Source: Phycisphaerae bacterium (GTDB lineage: Bacteria > Planctomycetota > Phycisphaerae > UBA1845 > Fen-1342). Taken from it: 10,353 bases of DNA. The DNA is taken from contig JALSRY010000510.1 in assembly GCA_026984555.1 (NCBI GenBank), positions 1 through 10,353 of the forward strand, given 5' to 3'. Of the stretch, positions 1 through 6,743 are shown piece by piece (within the stretch, counting starts at the first letter, position 1; the number at the start of each line of letters is the position of its first letter). A model generated the notes under the pieces. It was not told the DNA's origin and made no database searches. It saw only the letters and a list, made by a program, of their open reading frames with translations. The position numbers and the translations under genes are program-made.

Positions 1-1004
1 TGTTCGACGCGGGCGTGTGGGTGGCGGCCTGTGCGTTGGGTTGGGGGCTGCTGGCGCGGGTTGGCGAGACACGCCGGTCACACGTCGCCGCGGGCATGCT
101 GGCGGCGATGGCCGCGCTGCTGATCCATAACCTCGTTGGGTTTTCGCTGGTCACGCCCGCGGGGTTGGCTACGTTCGGGCTGCTGGCGGTGGCGGTGGCG
201 CGGCTGCGTGGGGAGCGGTACGAACCGCCGGGCTCGCAACGCGACGAGGGGCATCGATCCCGGGGGGGGCCGAGGCCGGCAGGTGCTCAGAGCCGCGCGT
301 CGCGAACCGGGACCGCCATACTCGTGGCCCGGGCGGTGCTGGTCGCCGGCGTGGTGGGGGCGTATGTCACGCTGGTGGCGGTTCCCACCGTGCGCGGTGA
401 CCGGGCCTGGCGCGCGTTCAAAAAGACCCTGCGCACCGCCAGCGGCGAAAAGCAGGTGGTCGCAGCGCTCGCCCGGGCCCGCGAGGCGCTCGCCGCCGAC
501 ACCTGGAATGCGGAGCTGCCGCGGCTCGTCGGGGCGACGGCGCTGGAGTTGGCGCGGCGACCGGGGTTGTCCGCGGCGGATCGGCGGGAGTATGTCGAGC
601 AGGCTCGCGCGCTCGACGAAATCGCCCTGCGCCGGAACGCGGAGAGTTTCGCTGCCCGCCGACTGCGAGCCCAGGTTCTTGACGAGCTGGCCCGGGCGGA
701 TCGCGACGAACGAACCCTGGCCCTTGCCGCCGCGGCGTGGGACGCGGCGTTGCGGCTGTATCCGACGAACCCGCGCGCCCACATCGAGGCGGGTTTGGCG
801 TGGTATCGGCTCTGGGAGCGCAGGCGACGACCGGAGGACGCCCGCCACGCCGCGACGCACCTGCGGGCGGCGTTGGCGATCGACGCGACGCGGTTGCCGG
901 AGGTTGCCGCCAAGCTGCGCAAGGCGGAGTTGCGGTCGATCCGCGCGCGGCTGGACCGTTTGGAGGCGGTGTTGGAGGGGCATGCACCGGCCAGTCGGCC
1001 ATAG
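1..1004 (+). CDS. O-antigen ligase-like membrane protein with TPR tail, C-terminal part (5' truncated)
   Basis: The frame is open from base 3 at the window edge, so this is the end of a longer gene; the GTG at 15 is probably internal. The visible part has hydrophobic segments at about residues 2-14, 27-45 and 47-63 (counted from base 15). They include IHNLVGFSL followed by a P-A-G turn, a pattern I associate with the last membrane segments of the Wzy/WaaL O-antigen ligase family. After a basic, Gly/Pro-rich loop comes another membrane segment (about 101-123), then about 200 helical residues. Residues 238-290 (AAWDAALRLYPTNPRAHIEA and following) read as TPR-like helices. Family members polymerise or ligate surface glycans at the inner membrane, and in planctomycetes they often carry C-terminal TPRs. 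The catalytic loop is outside the window, so the assignment rests on the tail. The gene ends 128 bases before a convergent gene. Confidence 0.6.
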   Translation, partial: FDAGVWVAACALGWGLLARVGETRRSHVAAGMLAAMAALLIHNLVGFSLVTPAGLATFGLLAVAVARLRGERYEPPGSQRDEGHRSRGGPRPAGAQSRASRTGTAILVARAVLVAGVVGAYVTLVAVPTVRGDRAWRAFKKTLRTASGEKQVVAALARAREALAADTWNAELPRLVGATALELARRPGLSAADRREYVEQARALDEIALRRNAESFAARRLRAQVLDELARADRDERTLALAAAAWDAALRLYPTNPRAHIEAGLAWYRLWERRRRPEDARHAATHLRAALAIDATRLPEVAAKLRKAELRSIRARLDRLEAVLEGHAPASRP

Positions 1005-1132
1005 CGATTCGTCGCGGTGCGTTGTTCGGGCGACCCGCGTATGGATGCGGGGCGACCACCACACGCCGCCAATTCCACGAGGCCGAGAGCTCGTCGTCGG
1101 GGGGGCGATGCGTAGCGGGGTTGGGTCGCGGG

Positions 1133-2062
1133 TCAGTTCCCAAACCAGCGCGCAAGCGGGTCGGCCCACTCGCCGTGGGCGGCGAAGACGTCCCACAGCC
1201 GCGGGCCGAAGATGATGAAAGCGATGTTGGTGCCGGTCACGATGTCGTAGGCGACGGAGCCGCGCGGGTGGCGCCAGGGCAAGAGCCACGCGCGCCAGCC
1301 GGACGGTGGATCGGTCGAGGGCGGCTCCCGGCCGGCGTCGAGCGCCGCGGCCGCCCGGCGGGCGTAATCCAGCCGCACCCACGCCGTACATGCGCTCAGA
1401 ATCGCAAGCTGCCAGATCACCGCGACCACGTGCCCGCTCAGACAGCCGATGAGGATCGCCGCGACGCGCTCGCCACGCATCCAGTAGCCGACCGTGCAGT
1501 TCGCGATGGTGTTTTCGGCCCGGGCCTTGATGTAGCTGATGAGAGTCGCATCACACAAGGCGATCAGCGCGAGCACGAGCAACGTAAGGTTGCCGCGCTG
1601 GACGAAACACAATCCGCAGCCGATGAACAAGGCCATGTCGCTGACACGGTCGAGCACCGAGTCGAGGATACCGCCGAAGCGGCTGTAGAGGTTTCCGATG
1701 CGCGCGACGGCGCCGTCGAGCATGTCGCAAGCACCCGAGAGGATCATGAACGCCGCAGCCCACACCGGCCACCACGACCGCGGGCCGTGTCCGTCGTAGA
1801 AGTAGGGCACCTGGTCCCCCGCGCCGTGCGCGAGGCAGTAGCCCGCCGCGATTGTCACGAGACAGCCGGCGACGGTGATCATGTTCGGGACCACGCCCAG
1901 GGCGAGTAGTCCGCGCGCGACGGCGTTGCGTGCCCGGCAAAATCCCGCGCCGATCACCCGACTCAGACCGGCGCGCTCGCCAACCTCGCGCAACCGCCGA
2001 AAATCGCTGGGCTCGGCGGCGGGAGAGGCGGGCGGGCTCTCGGGGGAGGAATCCATCGGCAT
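1133..2062 (-). CDS. CDP-alcohol phosphatidyltransferase family protein (phosphatidylinositol-phosphate-synthase-like)
   Basis: This 309-aa integral membrane enzyme should transfer an alcohol or alcohol phosphate onto a CDP-activated lipid in phospholipid synthesis. The complete family signature DxxDGxxAR(8x)GxxxDxxxD is present: D113, D116, G117, A120-R121, G130, D134, D138, with the exact spacing. SYIKARAE (176-183) further on resembles the actinobacterial phosphatidylinositol-phosphate synthase subgroup, so inositol phosphate is a possible acceptor; that substrate is inference. About six membrane segments fit between residues 50 and 228. A C-terminal extension (231-309) with another hydrophobic stretch (272-290) makes it longer than the roughly 200-aa norm. 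The first 30 residues are polar and Ser/Pro-rich. The start lies 3 bases after the upstream gene's stop, implying translational coupling; Met3 (2056) is an equally possible start, and no clear Shine-Dalgarno separates them. Confidence 0.9.
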   Translation of the reverse strand: MPMDSSPESPPASPAAEPSDFRRLREVGERAGLSRVIGAGFCRARNAVARGLLALGVVPNMITVAGCLVTIAAGYCLAHGAGDQVPYFYDGHGPRSWWPVWAAAFMILSGACDMLDGAVARIGNLYSRFGGILDSVLDRVSDMALFIGCGLCFVQRGNLTLLVLALIALCDATLISYIKARAENTIANCTVGYWMRGERVAAILIGCLSGHVVAVIWQLAILSACTAWVRLDYARRAAAALDAGREPPSTDPPSGWRAWLLPWRHPRGSVAYDIVTGTNIAFIIFGPRLWDVFAAHGEWADPLARWFGN

Positions 2063-2065
2063 CGA

Positions 2066-3919
2066 TCAGTGCGTGCCGGACTCGGCCGAGTCGTCCGGAG
2101 CGGGAGCGCTGTCGCCGTCGCCGGTGTCAGCTTCGTGGGTTGCAGGCGTGTTCCCGGGAGAATCCAGGTCTTTCGCCTCGGGTTCCTCGGGTTCGTAATA
2201 AATCTCGTCGTAGTCCACGCCGTCTACCGTCCGTCGCAGAAGCAAGTACATTTCCGTGGCGCCGCAGTAGTAGAAGCTGACGACGAAAGCGCCGACGAGA
2301 CCAACGACGACGAAGACGTAACAGGCGATCGCCAACATGGCGCCGTATTCGGCCCAGTTCAGGGGGGCGTTGTGGAAATGACCCCAGAAGGCGTTGTCGC
2401 CGACGGCGGGCAACAGCGGAAGTTCATTCCAGGCGGGCATGCGCCACATCGCGTCGAGCTTGCCAATGGTGTGCATGCCGGCGGCGTGGGCGGTGTTCAT
2501 GCCCGCGCCGTTGGCGTCGTGCGCGAGTTTGAGGATCAACGCGGCGATGATACGCACCACTCCGAAGCACACGCCGCCATAGAGCAGCAGCGTGAAGGCA
2601 TAGAACGCCACGTGCCAGGCGCGCGAGAAGACGTAGCTGGCGGCGTGCTGGACGGCGTCGAACGCGTCTGACGCTTCGACCGCGATGTTGGGCCACATGA
2701 GGGGAAAACCGAGCACCACCGCCAGCAAGGTGGCCGTCATCGCGACACCACCCAGCAGCGTCAAGCCGTATACCAGGCCGCCGAGCAGCTCGATTGTTGG
2801 AATCGCCGCGATCAGGCCGCCGACGTACGTGAGGATCCAGGCGATGGCGAAAATGATGATCGGCAACACCGGGGCCGCGCACAGGGCCGCGAACTTCTGG
2901 CGCGAAAAGCGCAGCGCCTCCCGGATGCTGATCGGCTGGGCCAGCGTCGCCTGGAGTGCGCAGATGCGGCAAATCCCGCCGCCGAAATAGGAGAAAACCA
3001 CCAGCAGGATGACGCCAAACAACAGGGTGAACGTCGGCCGTTGGGTCACGAGCCAGACCACGCCGTTGCCGGCCGAAGCGATGCTTCCGAGCATCGCCGG
3101 TCGCTCGCTCAGCGCCGAACCGTCGAACCCCCAACGCCCGCAGAGCACGCCCTGGATCGCCGCGGCGAAACAGTTCATTTCGTAGTCGAGCAGGGCGATG
3201 AACGGGCCCCGCGGCGCCAGACGCTGGCGTTCGGCCGCCTTGCGATGCCGCGCGACGAGCTTGCTCAGGCGGCCGACTTTCTTGGCGAAATCCTTGCCCG
3301 TCTTTCCAGGAACCGGCCGGAGCAACACCTCGACCGCGGAGGCCTGCTCGGCGGGCGAAGCGACCCGCCGGATGTCGATCCCGGCCAGCGTCAGCCGCAC
3401 GATGTCGGCGGCTCGCAGCAGTTTTTGCCGTAACGCCGCCTTTTCGTCGGCGTGTTGCTCCTGGTACGCGTCGATGCGCCGGAGGCCGTCTCTTACCAGA
3501 CCGTCGATTTCGGCGAGCAGGTCGGCCACCTGTTGGGCGTGATCGGCCGGTTGGTTGGCTTCGCCCGGCGTGGCGAGGGCTTTTTGCCGATCGAGCGCCG
3601 CGCGCTTCCAGGCGTGGAACGCGCGGTCGTCACGCGTCGCGTAGGCTTCGATTTCGTTGGTTGCGACCGCGGCGGCGGCACCGAATCGCCCGGCGCCCCC
3701 ACTGCGCGGTCCGCGATCGAGCACGACCAGGACGCCCCCGCCCGCGGATGCCCAGATCGCGTCGAGAACGCGACCCGAAACGTATGTGGCCAGCACGCAG
3801 CAGAACGCCAGAACCATCGGTCGAAACGCGACAGCGCGCTTGAACGTGGCGAAAAGACGCACGAACGGAAACGCCTGGATCCACGAGATGCTTTCGAGTG
3901 TGCATCGCTCGTCGGCCAT
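2066..3919 (-). CDS. Large polytopic membrane protein of unknown function, planctomycete-type family
   Basis: The protein has 617 aa with an ATG at 3919, chosen because GAGGAG lies 8 bases upstream; an in-frame start 39 bases earlier lacks such a site. Residues 1-32 are amphipathic (SWIQAFPFVRLFATFKRA), then comes TM1 at about 33-50. A long helical, Arg/Glu/Gln-rich region (about 85-290) separates it from a hydrophobic block with TMs near 297-312, 347-370, 374-408, 436-464 and 525-552. Short conserved-looking stretches include SIREALRFSRQKF (331-343) and EASDAFDAVQHAASYVFSR (415-433). I recall comparable sequences in planctomycete membrane proteins annotated only as hypothetical. The tail (566-617) is acidic and Pro/Ser-rich. 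No catalytic motif is visible. It is the first gene of an operon with the CDP-alcohol phosphatidyltransferase, so a role in membrane lipid handling or envelope assembly is possible but unproven. Confidence 0.8.
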   Translation of the reverse strand: MADERCTLESISWIQAFPFVRLFATFKRAVAFRPMVLAFCCVLATYVSGRVLDAIWASAGGGVLVVLDRGPRSGGAGRFGAAAAVATNEIEAYATRDDRAFHAWKRAALDRQKALATPGEANQPADHAQQVADLLAEIDGLVRDGLRRIDAYQEQHADEKAALRQKLLRAADIVRLTLAGIDIRRVASPAEQASAVEVLLRPVPGKTGKDFAKKVGRLSKLVARHRKAAERQRLAPRGPFIALLDYEMNCFAAAIQGVLCGRWGFDGSALSERPAMLGSIASAGNGVVWLVTQRPTFTLLFGVILLVVFSYFGGGICRICALQATLAQPISIREALRFSRQKFAALCAAPVLPIIIFAIAWILTYVGGLIAAIPTIELLGGLVYGLTLLGGVAMTATLLAVVLGFPLMWPNIAVEASDAFDAVQHAASYVFSRAWHVAFYAFTLLLYGGVCFGVVRIIAALILKLAHDANGAGMNTAHAAGMHTIGKLDAMWRMPAWNELPLLPAVGDNAFWGHFHNAPLNWAEYGAMLAIACYVFVVVGLVGAFVVSFYYCGATEMYLLLRRTVDGVDYDEIYYEPEEPEAKDLDSPGNTPATHEADTGDGDSAPAPDDSAESGTH

Positions 3920-3927
3920 CTTTCGTA

Positions 3928-3933
3928 CTCCTC
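3928..3933 (-). promoter_or_regulatory. Shine-Dalgarno site deciding the start of the 617-aa membrane protein
   Basis: GAGGAG on the minus strand ends 8 bases before the ATG at 3919. It is the best ribosome binding site near either candidate start and fixes the start at Met 14 of the longer open frame. The context CGAGGAGTACGAAAG is nearly the same as the one before the BON gene at 8029. Confidence 0.75.
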
Positions 3934-4001
3934 GATCCGTGATTTGCCCGCCGCCCAACCGCCGGGAACGACCGCCTGGCTTCGGCGTGCCGGCGCCCTT
4001 T

Positions 4002-4026
4002 GCCCGCTGGCATTATAGGAGCGGGC
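4002..4026. repeat. Perfect 7-bp inverted repeat enclosing a -10 box
   Basis: GCCCGCT (4002-4008) and AGCGGGC (4020-4026) are exact inverted copies separated by 11 bases. On the minus strand those 11 bases contain TATAAT. As DNA the dyad could be a repressor operator centred on the promoter. As RNA the transcript would start inside or next to the downstream arm, so a hairpin role is less likely. The match is seen directly; the regulatory role is inference. Confidence 0.5.
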
Positions 4027-4039
4027 CGACCACTCACAA
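4012..4039 (-). promoter_or_regulatory. Sigma70-type promoter for the membrane protein/phosphatidyltransferase operon
   Basis: On the minus strand, TTGTGA (4034-4039) is followed after 16 bases by a perfect TATAAT (4012-4017). Such an AT-rich hexamer stands out in this GC-rich sequence. Transcription would begin near 4005, giving a leader of about 85 bases before the ATG at 3919. The preceding CGCGC is shared with the candidate kinase promoter at 7893-7920. Confidence 0.65.
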
Positions 4040-4074
4040 GCGCGCGGCGTCACGGCGCGGACGCCGGAAGCCGA

Positions 4075-4206
4075 TCAGGAGGCGGCCGGTTCGGGTTCGA
4101 GCGGTTGGTTCGGGGCGGGTTCTTCGGCGGGGAGGGGCCGGACGCGAACATCGTCGAGCGGATTCTGGCGGAGGCTGCGCAGGTGACGCAGCGAGCGGCG
4201 GGTCAG
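4075..4206 (-). CDS. Possible 43-codon reading frame overlapping the end of the STN gene (speculative)
   Basis: Directly after the STN-protein stop, the minus strand stays open in another frame with strongly coding-like third positions, giving LTRRSLRHLRSLRQNPLDDV and then a Pro/Glu-rich end, PLEPEPAAS. The only candidate start at the junction is a CTG sharing four bases with the STN stop (CTGA), mimicking ATGA coupling. A stop lies six codons further upstream in this frame. It could be a small non-AUG gene, the shifted tail of the STN protein after an indel or recoding event, or chance in GC-rich DNA. I do not recognise the peptide. Confidence 0.2.
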   Translation of the reverse strand: MTRRSLRHLRSLRQNPLDDVRVRPLPAEEPAPNQPLEPEPAAS

Positions 4207-5288
4207 TGCGGCTTGAGAACCTCACGCAGCTTCTGTTCCATTTCGCGGTGCAGGTCGGGCGGGAGCTGATCTTGTCGCAGGAACACATCCATCTTCACGC
4301 CCGAGCGGAGTTCGAGCTCGATGCGCACCCACTGCTGGATACTGGCGGCCGTGGGGCCGATCGCCTCGGAGGTGGGCCCACGCAGCAGTACGCCCTCGTC
4401 GTCGATCTCGTAACGCAGGCCGGTGTTGCCGCAGATGCGCTCGAGCACTTGACGCACGCTGACGCCGCGTTGTGTAAGATCGACGCGGCGTTGGCTGGCG
4501 GCGATCTTGCCCAGGGCGCCGGGCTCGAAGCGCACGAGCACCCCGGCGCGTTGTCCGAGTGTGACGAGCAGCTCGTCGAGCGGTACGCGGTGAAAGTCGA
4601 GATCGAGCGCGCGGGCGAGTCGGCGGCGCACGTCCTCTTTCCTGGAGAAGACCACCACCGCGTCCTCCTCGGGGTACCAGACCCACCCGAGCGTGTCGCA
4701 CGCCGCCTCGAGCGCCCGCAGGGCGTTGGGGGCGTGGATCTGCTTCAGGACGCGTTCGAGCTCGGCGCGCGGGTCGCCTTTGGGCGAGAGACGCAGGTCG
4801 AGCGGGACCACGCCGGGCGTGGCCGCCAGGTTGTCCGGGGGTTGGGCGGCCAGGCGTCGGAGCAGGCCGAGCTGTGCCGCCGTCAGCCGGCGGCCGAGGC
4901 GACGCAGCACGGCGCCCGGTTCGACACGCACGGCGCCCCCCTCGAACCGCATCACCAGCCCCAGCCCGTCCAGCATGCGGGCCAGACCCGCGCGGACGGT
5001 GGTGTGGCGGATCGTGACGGCGATGCGCGTCTGCTCGCCGTAGGGCATGAAATCCATGACCGCGTCGTCGATCACGAACCGCAGGCCGGTTTTCTGTTCG
5101 AGCTGGGAAAACACCGTGCGGATCGGCTCGAGCGGAATCGCGATATCCGGCGCGGGACCATCGAGTTTCTGCGCGATCGACACGCCCCCGGACGACTGCC
5201 CCCGCACCACGACCGGGACGGCCAGCAACAAAACCGCAACAATCCCCACGACGCGAACGCAACCCCTGCGGCGACAACGGCTACTCAT
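4203..5288 (-). CDS. Exported protein with repeated STN/secretin-TonB-short-N-like modules
   Basis: This 361-aa protein starts with a basic n-region and hydrophobic core (about 11-28, VRVVGIVAVLLLAVPVVV), a signal peptide, so it should act outside the inner membrane. Two modules resemble STN domains: about 47-124 (IPLEPIRTVFSQLEQKTGLR, then a helix VRAGLARMLDGLGL and a final strand) and about 229-305 (VPLDELLVTLGQRAGV, VRQVLERICGNTGLRYEID). A shortened third unit sits between them at 163-216 (ALRALEAACDTLGWVWY). STN modules occur in secretins, TonB-dependent transducers and FecR-like regulators, where they make protein-protein contacts; no secretin barrel follows here. The start is 10 bases after the anti-sigma stop, with AGGA 8 bases upstream of the ATG, so the gene is the third member of the sigma/anti-sigma operon. 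A role as extracytoplasmic signal partner is inference. Confidence 0.75.
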   Translation of the reverse strand: MSSRCRRRGCVRVVGIVAVLLLAVPVVVRGQSSGGVSIAQKLDGPAPDIAIPLEPIRTVFSQLEQKTGLRFVIDDAVMDFMPYGEQTRIAVTIRHTTVRAGLARMLDGLGLVMRFEGGAVRVEPGAVLRRLGRRLTAAQLGLLRRLAAQPPDNLAATPGVVPLDLRLSPKGDPRAELERVLKQIHAPNALRALEAACDTLGWVWYPEEDAVVVFSRKEDVRRRLARALDLDFHRVPLDELLVTLGQRAGVLVRFEPGALGKIAASQRRVDLTQRGVSVRQVLERICGNTGLRYEIDDEGVLLRGPTSEAIGPTAASIQQWVRIELELRSGVKMDVFLRQDQLPPDLHREMEQKLREVLKPH

Positions 5289-5298
5289 GGCGGATGTC

Positions 5299-6003
5299 CT
5301 ACTGGAAACCGAACGGCGAAAGACGATGACCCGCCTCGACCACGCTGCGGGGCGAGTCGATCATCATGTAGAACTCGGAAGCGCGTTTTTCATTGGCGGT
5401 CGCGACGGCTTGAGATGCGGCGGCGAAACGCCGGGACGCCGGTGGCGGACCGATACGCAGCTCGACCACCCCGGAGCCCGGTCCCACGCGAGCGAGACGC
5501 GCGGACCACACGCCAACGGCGACCGTTGGGGCGGAGGTCGGCTTTTCTTCCGTGTTGAGCCGCGGCACCACGGCCAGCAGCACCGCCGCAGCCGTCGCCA
5601 GCACGGCCCCCAAAACACGCCAGCGGGGCCGCGCCGAGCTTCGGACCCGGCGTGACGGTGCCGATCGACGCGCAGCGTCGGCGATGCGACGTTCCAGCCG
5701 GGGCCAATCCACGGCGTCAGCGACCCGCGTCGCATCGCGCAGAAAACGCTCGAAATCAGCATCGGGCAGCCCGGCAGCGCAACCGGCCAGCACGCGCGCC
5801 CGAAACCGGGGCCAGTCCACCGCCGCCAGCACGTCTTGTCCCGGCGCGCGAATCAGGGCATCGACCCGCATCCACGCCTCGTACACATCCCGGAAGTCGG
5901 GGCTTTGCGCACAGTACGTCTCGATCCGCCGGCGCAGATCCTCACGTTGTGGCTCATCGAGCCAGCGGCTGAGCAGTTGTTCGAATTGGTCGCTGTCCAT
6001 CAT
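5299..6003 (-). CDS. Membrane-anchored anti-sigma factor
   Basis: This 234-aa protein has a cytoplasmic N-terminal half, one membrane segment (about 129-147, RVLGAVLATAAAVLLAVV) and an extracytoplasmic tail of about 85 residues. The N-terminus (DQFEQLLSRWLDEPQREDLR, residues 5-24) fits anti-sigma domains found next to planctomycete ECF sigma genes. No HxxxCxxC zinc motif is visible, so it does not look like a classical zinc-binding anti-sigma protein. A short element is duplicated: VDWPRFRARVLAG (62-74) and VDWPRLERRIADA (98-110), possibly two sigma-binding helices. The ATG overlaps the sigma stop by four bases (ATGA), the usual translational coupling for a sigma/anti-sigma pair; Met2 at 6000 is an alternative start. 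It should bind the sigma factor at the membrane until an envelope signal arrives; the name rests mostly on context and architecture. Confidence 0.75.
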   Translation of the reverse strand: MMDSDQFEQLLSRWLDEPQREDLRRRIETYCAQSPDFRDVYEAWMRVDALIRAPGQDVLAAVDWPRFRARVLAGCAAGLPDADFERFLRDATRVADAVDWPRLERRIADAARRSAPSRRVRSSARPRWRVLGAVLATAAAVLLAVVPRLNTEEKPTSAPTVAVGVWSARLARVGPGSGVVELRIGPPPASRRFAAASQAVATANEKRASEFYMMIDSPRSVVEAGHRLSPFGFQ

Positions 6004-6605
6004 ACGTAGTCCGCCAGGCGCTCACGCAGCTTTCGGCGGGCCTGGAACACGTGCCATTTCACCGCCTCGACGCTGCACCCCATGATCTCCGCCACCTGTT
6101 TCTGGGGCAACTGCTCCATGCTGAACAGCACCAGCGCGGTCCGTTGGCTCTCGGGCAACTCGGCCAACGCCGCCTGGACGACTTCGTGCAACTCGTCGGC
6201 GGCCAGCTCGGCGCCCGGCCGCTGGTCGGAATGTGACGGATCGGCCAGCCGGGCGGCGGGAGCCGTGCCGTCGTCGCGCAGGCAGTCATCGAGCGAAATG
6301 CGTGGTCCTCGAACCGCTCGATCCCGCCGAAAGTTCAACGACAGGTTCGTCACGATCCGCAGCAGCCACGAGCCGAACCGATCGCCGTTTTCGAGCGTCT
6401 CGATACCTTTGAACGCCCGCACGAAGGCATCCTGGCTCACCTCGAGCGCGTCGTGGAGGTTGCCGACCAGGCGGTACGCCACGGACACGGCCCGGCGCTG
6501 GTAGCGCTCGACGAGTTCGTCGAACGCCTCCGACCGACCGGCTCGCACCTGCCGCACCAGCTCCGCATCGTCCGGCCGGCCACCCGTCGCGCACTGCTGA
6601 GGCAC
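6000..6605 (-). CDS. ECF-type RNA polymerase sigma factor
   Basis: From the GTG at 6605 the protein has 201 aa, normal for the ECF group. Region 2 spans about residues 14-95, with AFDELVERYQRR, the DALEVSQDAFVRAF core and SWLLRIVTNLSLNFRRDR. Region 4 spans about 139-195, with ALAELPESQRTALVL and a helix-turn-helix QKQVAEIMGCSVEAVKWHVF. Regions 1.1 and 3 are absent, as expected. It should direct RNA polymerase to a small regulon, probably including its own operon. I chose GTG 6605 because AGGTGAT lies just upstream and because the added residues from the other start (GTG 6686) do not look like sigma sequence; 6686 cannot be excluded. The linker between regions 2 and 4 is somewhat long and Asp/Ala-rich. 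The stop overlaps the anti-sigma start. Confidence 0.92.
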   Translation of the reverse strand: MPQQCATGGRPDDAELVRQVRAGRSEAFDELVERYQRRAVSVAYRLVGNLHDALEVSQDAFVRAFKGIETLENGDRFGSWLLRIVTNLSLNFRRDRAVRGPRISLDDCLRDDGTAPAARLADPSHSDQRPGAELAADELHEVVQAALAELPESQRTALVLFSMEQLPQKQVAEIMGCSVEAVKWHVFQARRKLRERLADYV

Positions 6606-6608
6606 TGA

Positions 6609-6615
6609 ATCACCT
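6609..6615 (-). promoter_or_regulatory. Shine-Dalgarno-like site supporting the sigma factor start at 6605
   Basis: AGGTGAT on the minus strand matches seven consecutive bases expected to pair with the 16S 3' end. It leaves 3 bases to the GTG at 6605, or 7 if counted from the AGG. No comparable site precedes the alternative start at 6686. Confidence 0.45.
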
Positions 6616-6620
6616 GCCTT

Positions 6621-6648
6621 GTAGACACGACCGATTCGAGAAGGTTGG
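6621..6648 (-). promoter_or_regulatory. Candidate ECF-sigma-dependent promoter (possible autoregulation)
   Basis: On the minus strand CCAACCTT (6641-6648) precedes GTCTAC (6621-6626), with 15 bases between AACCT and GTCTAC. This resembles the well-known ECF/sigma-E pattern GGAACTT with 15-16 bases to a GTCTAA-like -10. ECF sigma genes often drive their own promoter. The start of transcription would be near 6614, leaving almost no leader, which weakens the case or implies the true start is different. Confidence 0.3.
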
Positions 6649-6658
6649 GCGTCGATTC

Positions 6659-6676
6659 CCGGACTACGCCGTCCGG
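6659..6676. repeat. Perfect 6-bp inverted repeat between kinase and sigma genes
   Basis: CCGGAC (6659-6664) and GTCCGG (6671-6676) flank TACGCC. It could be a weak hairpin ending kinase transcription, though no T-run follows on the minus strand, or an operator upstream of the sigma promoter. If the sigma gene started at 6686 this repeat would be coding. The function is unclear. Confidence 0.3.
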
Positions 6677-6743
6677 TAATCCGCACCGCCCCGCGGTCGC
6701 AAGCACGGCGGCAGTGTCTGGACGACCGGACCCGGTGAGTTAT

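Noticed and set aside
1005..1132. Possible terminator hairpin CCCGC/GCGGG at 1034-1051 between convergent genes
   Set aside because: The stem is only five pairs with no T-run, so it is not distinguishable from chance.
78..1391. A 437-codon minus-strand open frame over the O-antigen-ligase-like gene
   Set aside because: It is a shadow in GC-rich DNA: Arg-rich translation without structure, and it overlaps two well-supported genes.
3657..5558. A 633-codon open frame on the plus strand, longer than most genes here
   Set aside because: It lies antisense to the membrane protein, STN and anti-sigma genes. Its translation is Arg/Gly/Pro/His-rich with no domain, and the minus frames have signal peptides, membrane segments, operon spacing and ribosome sites.
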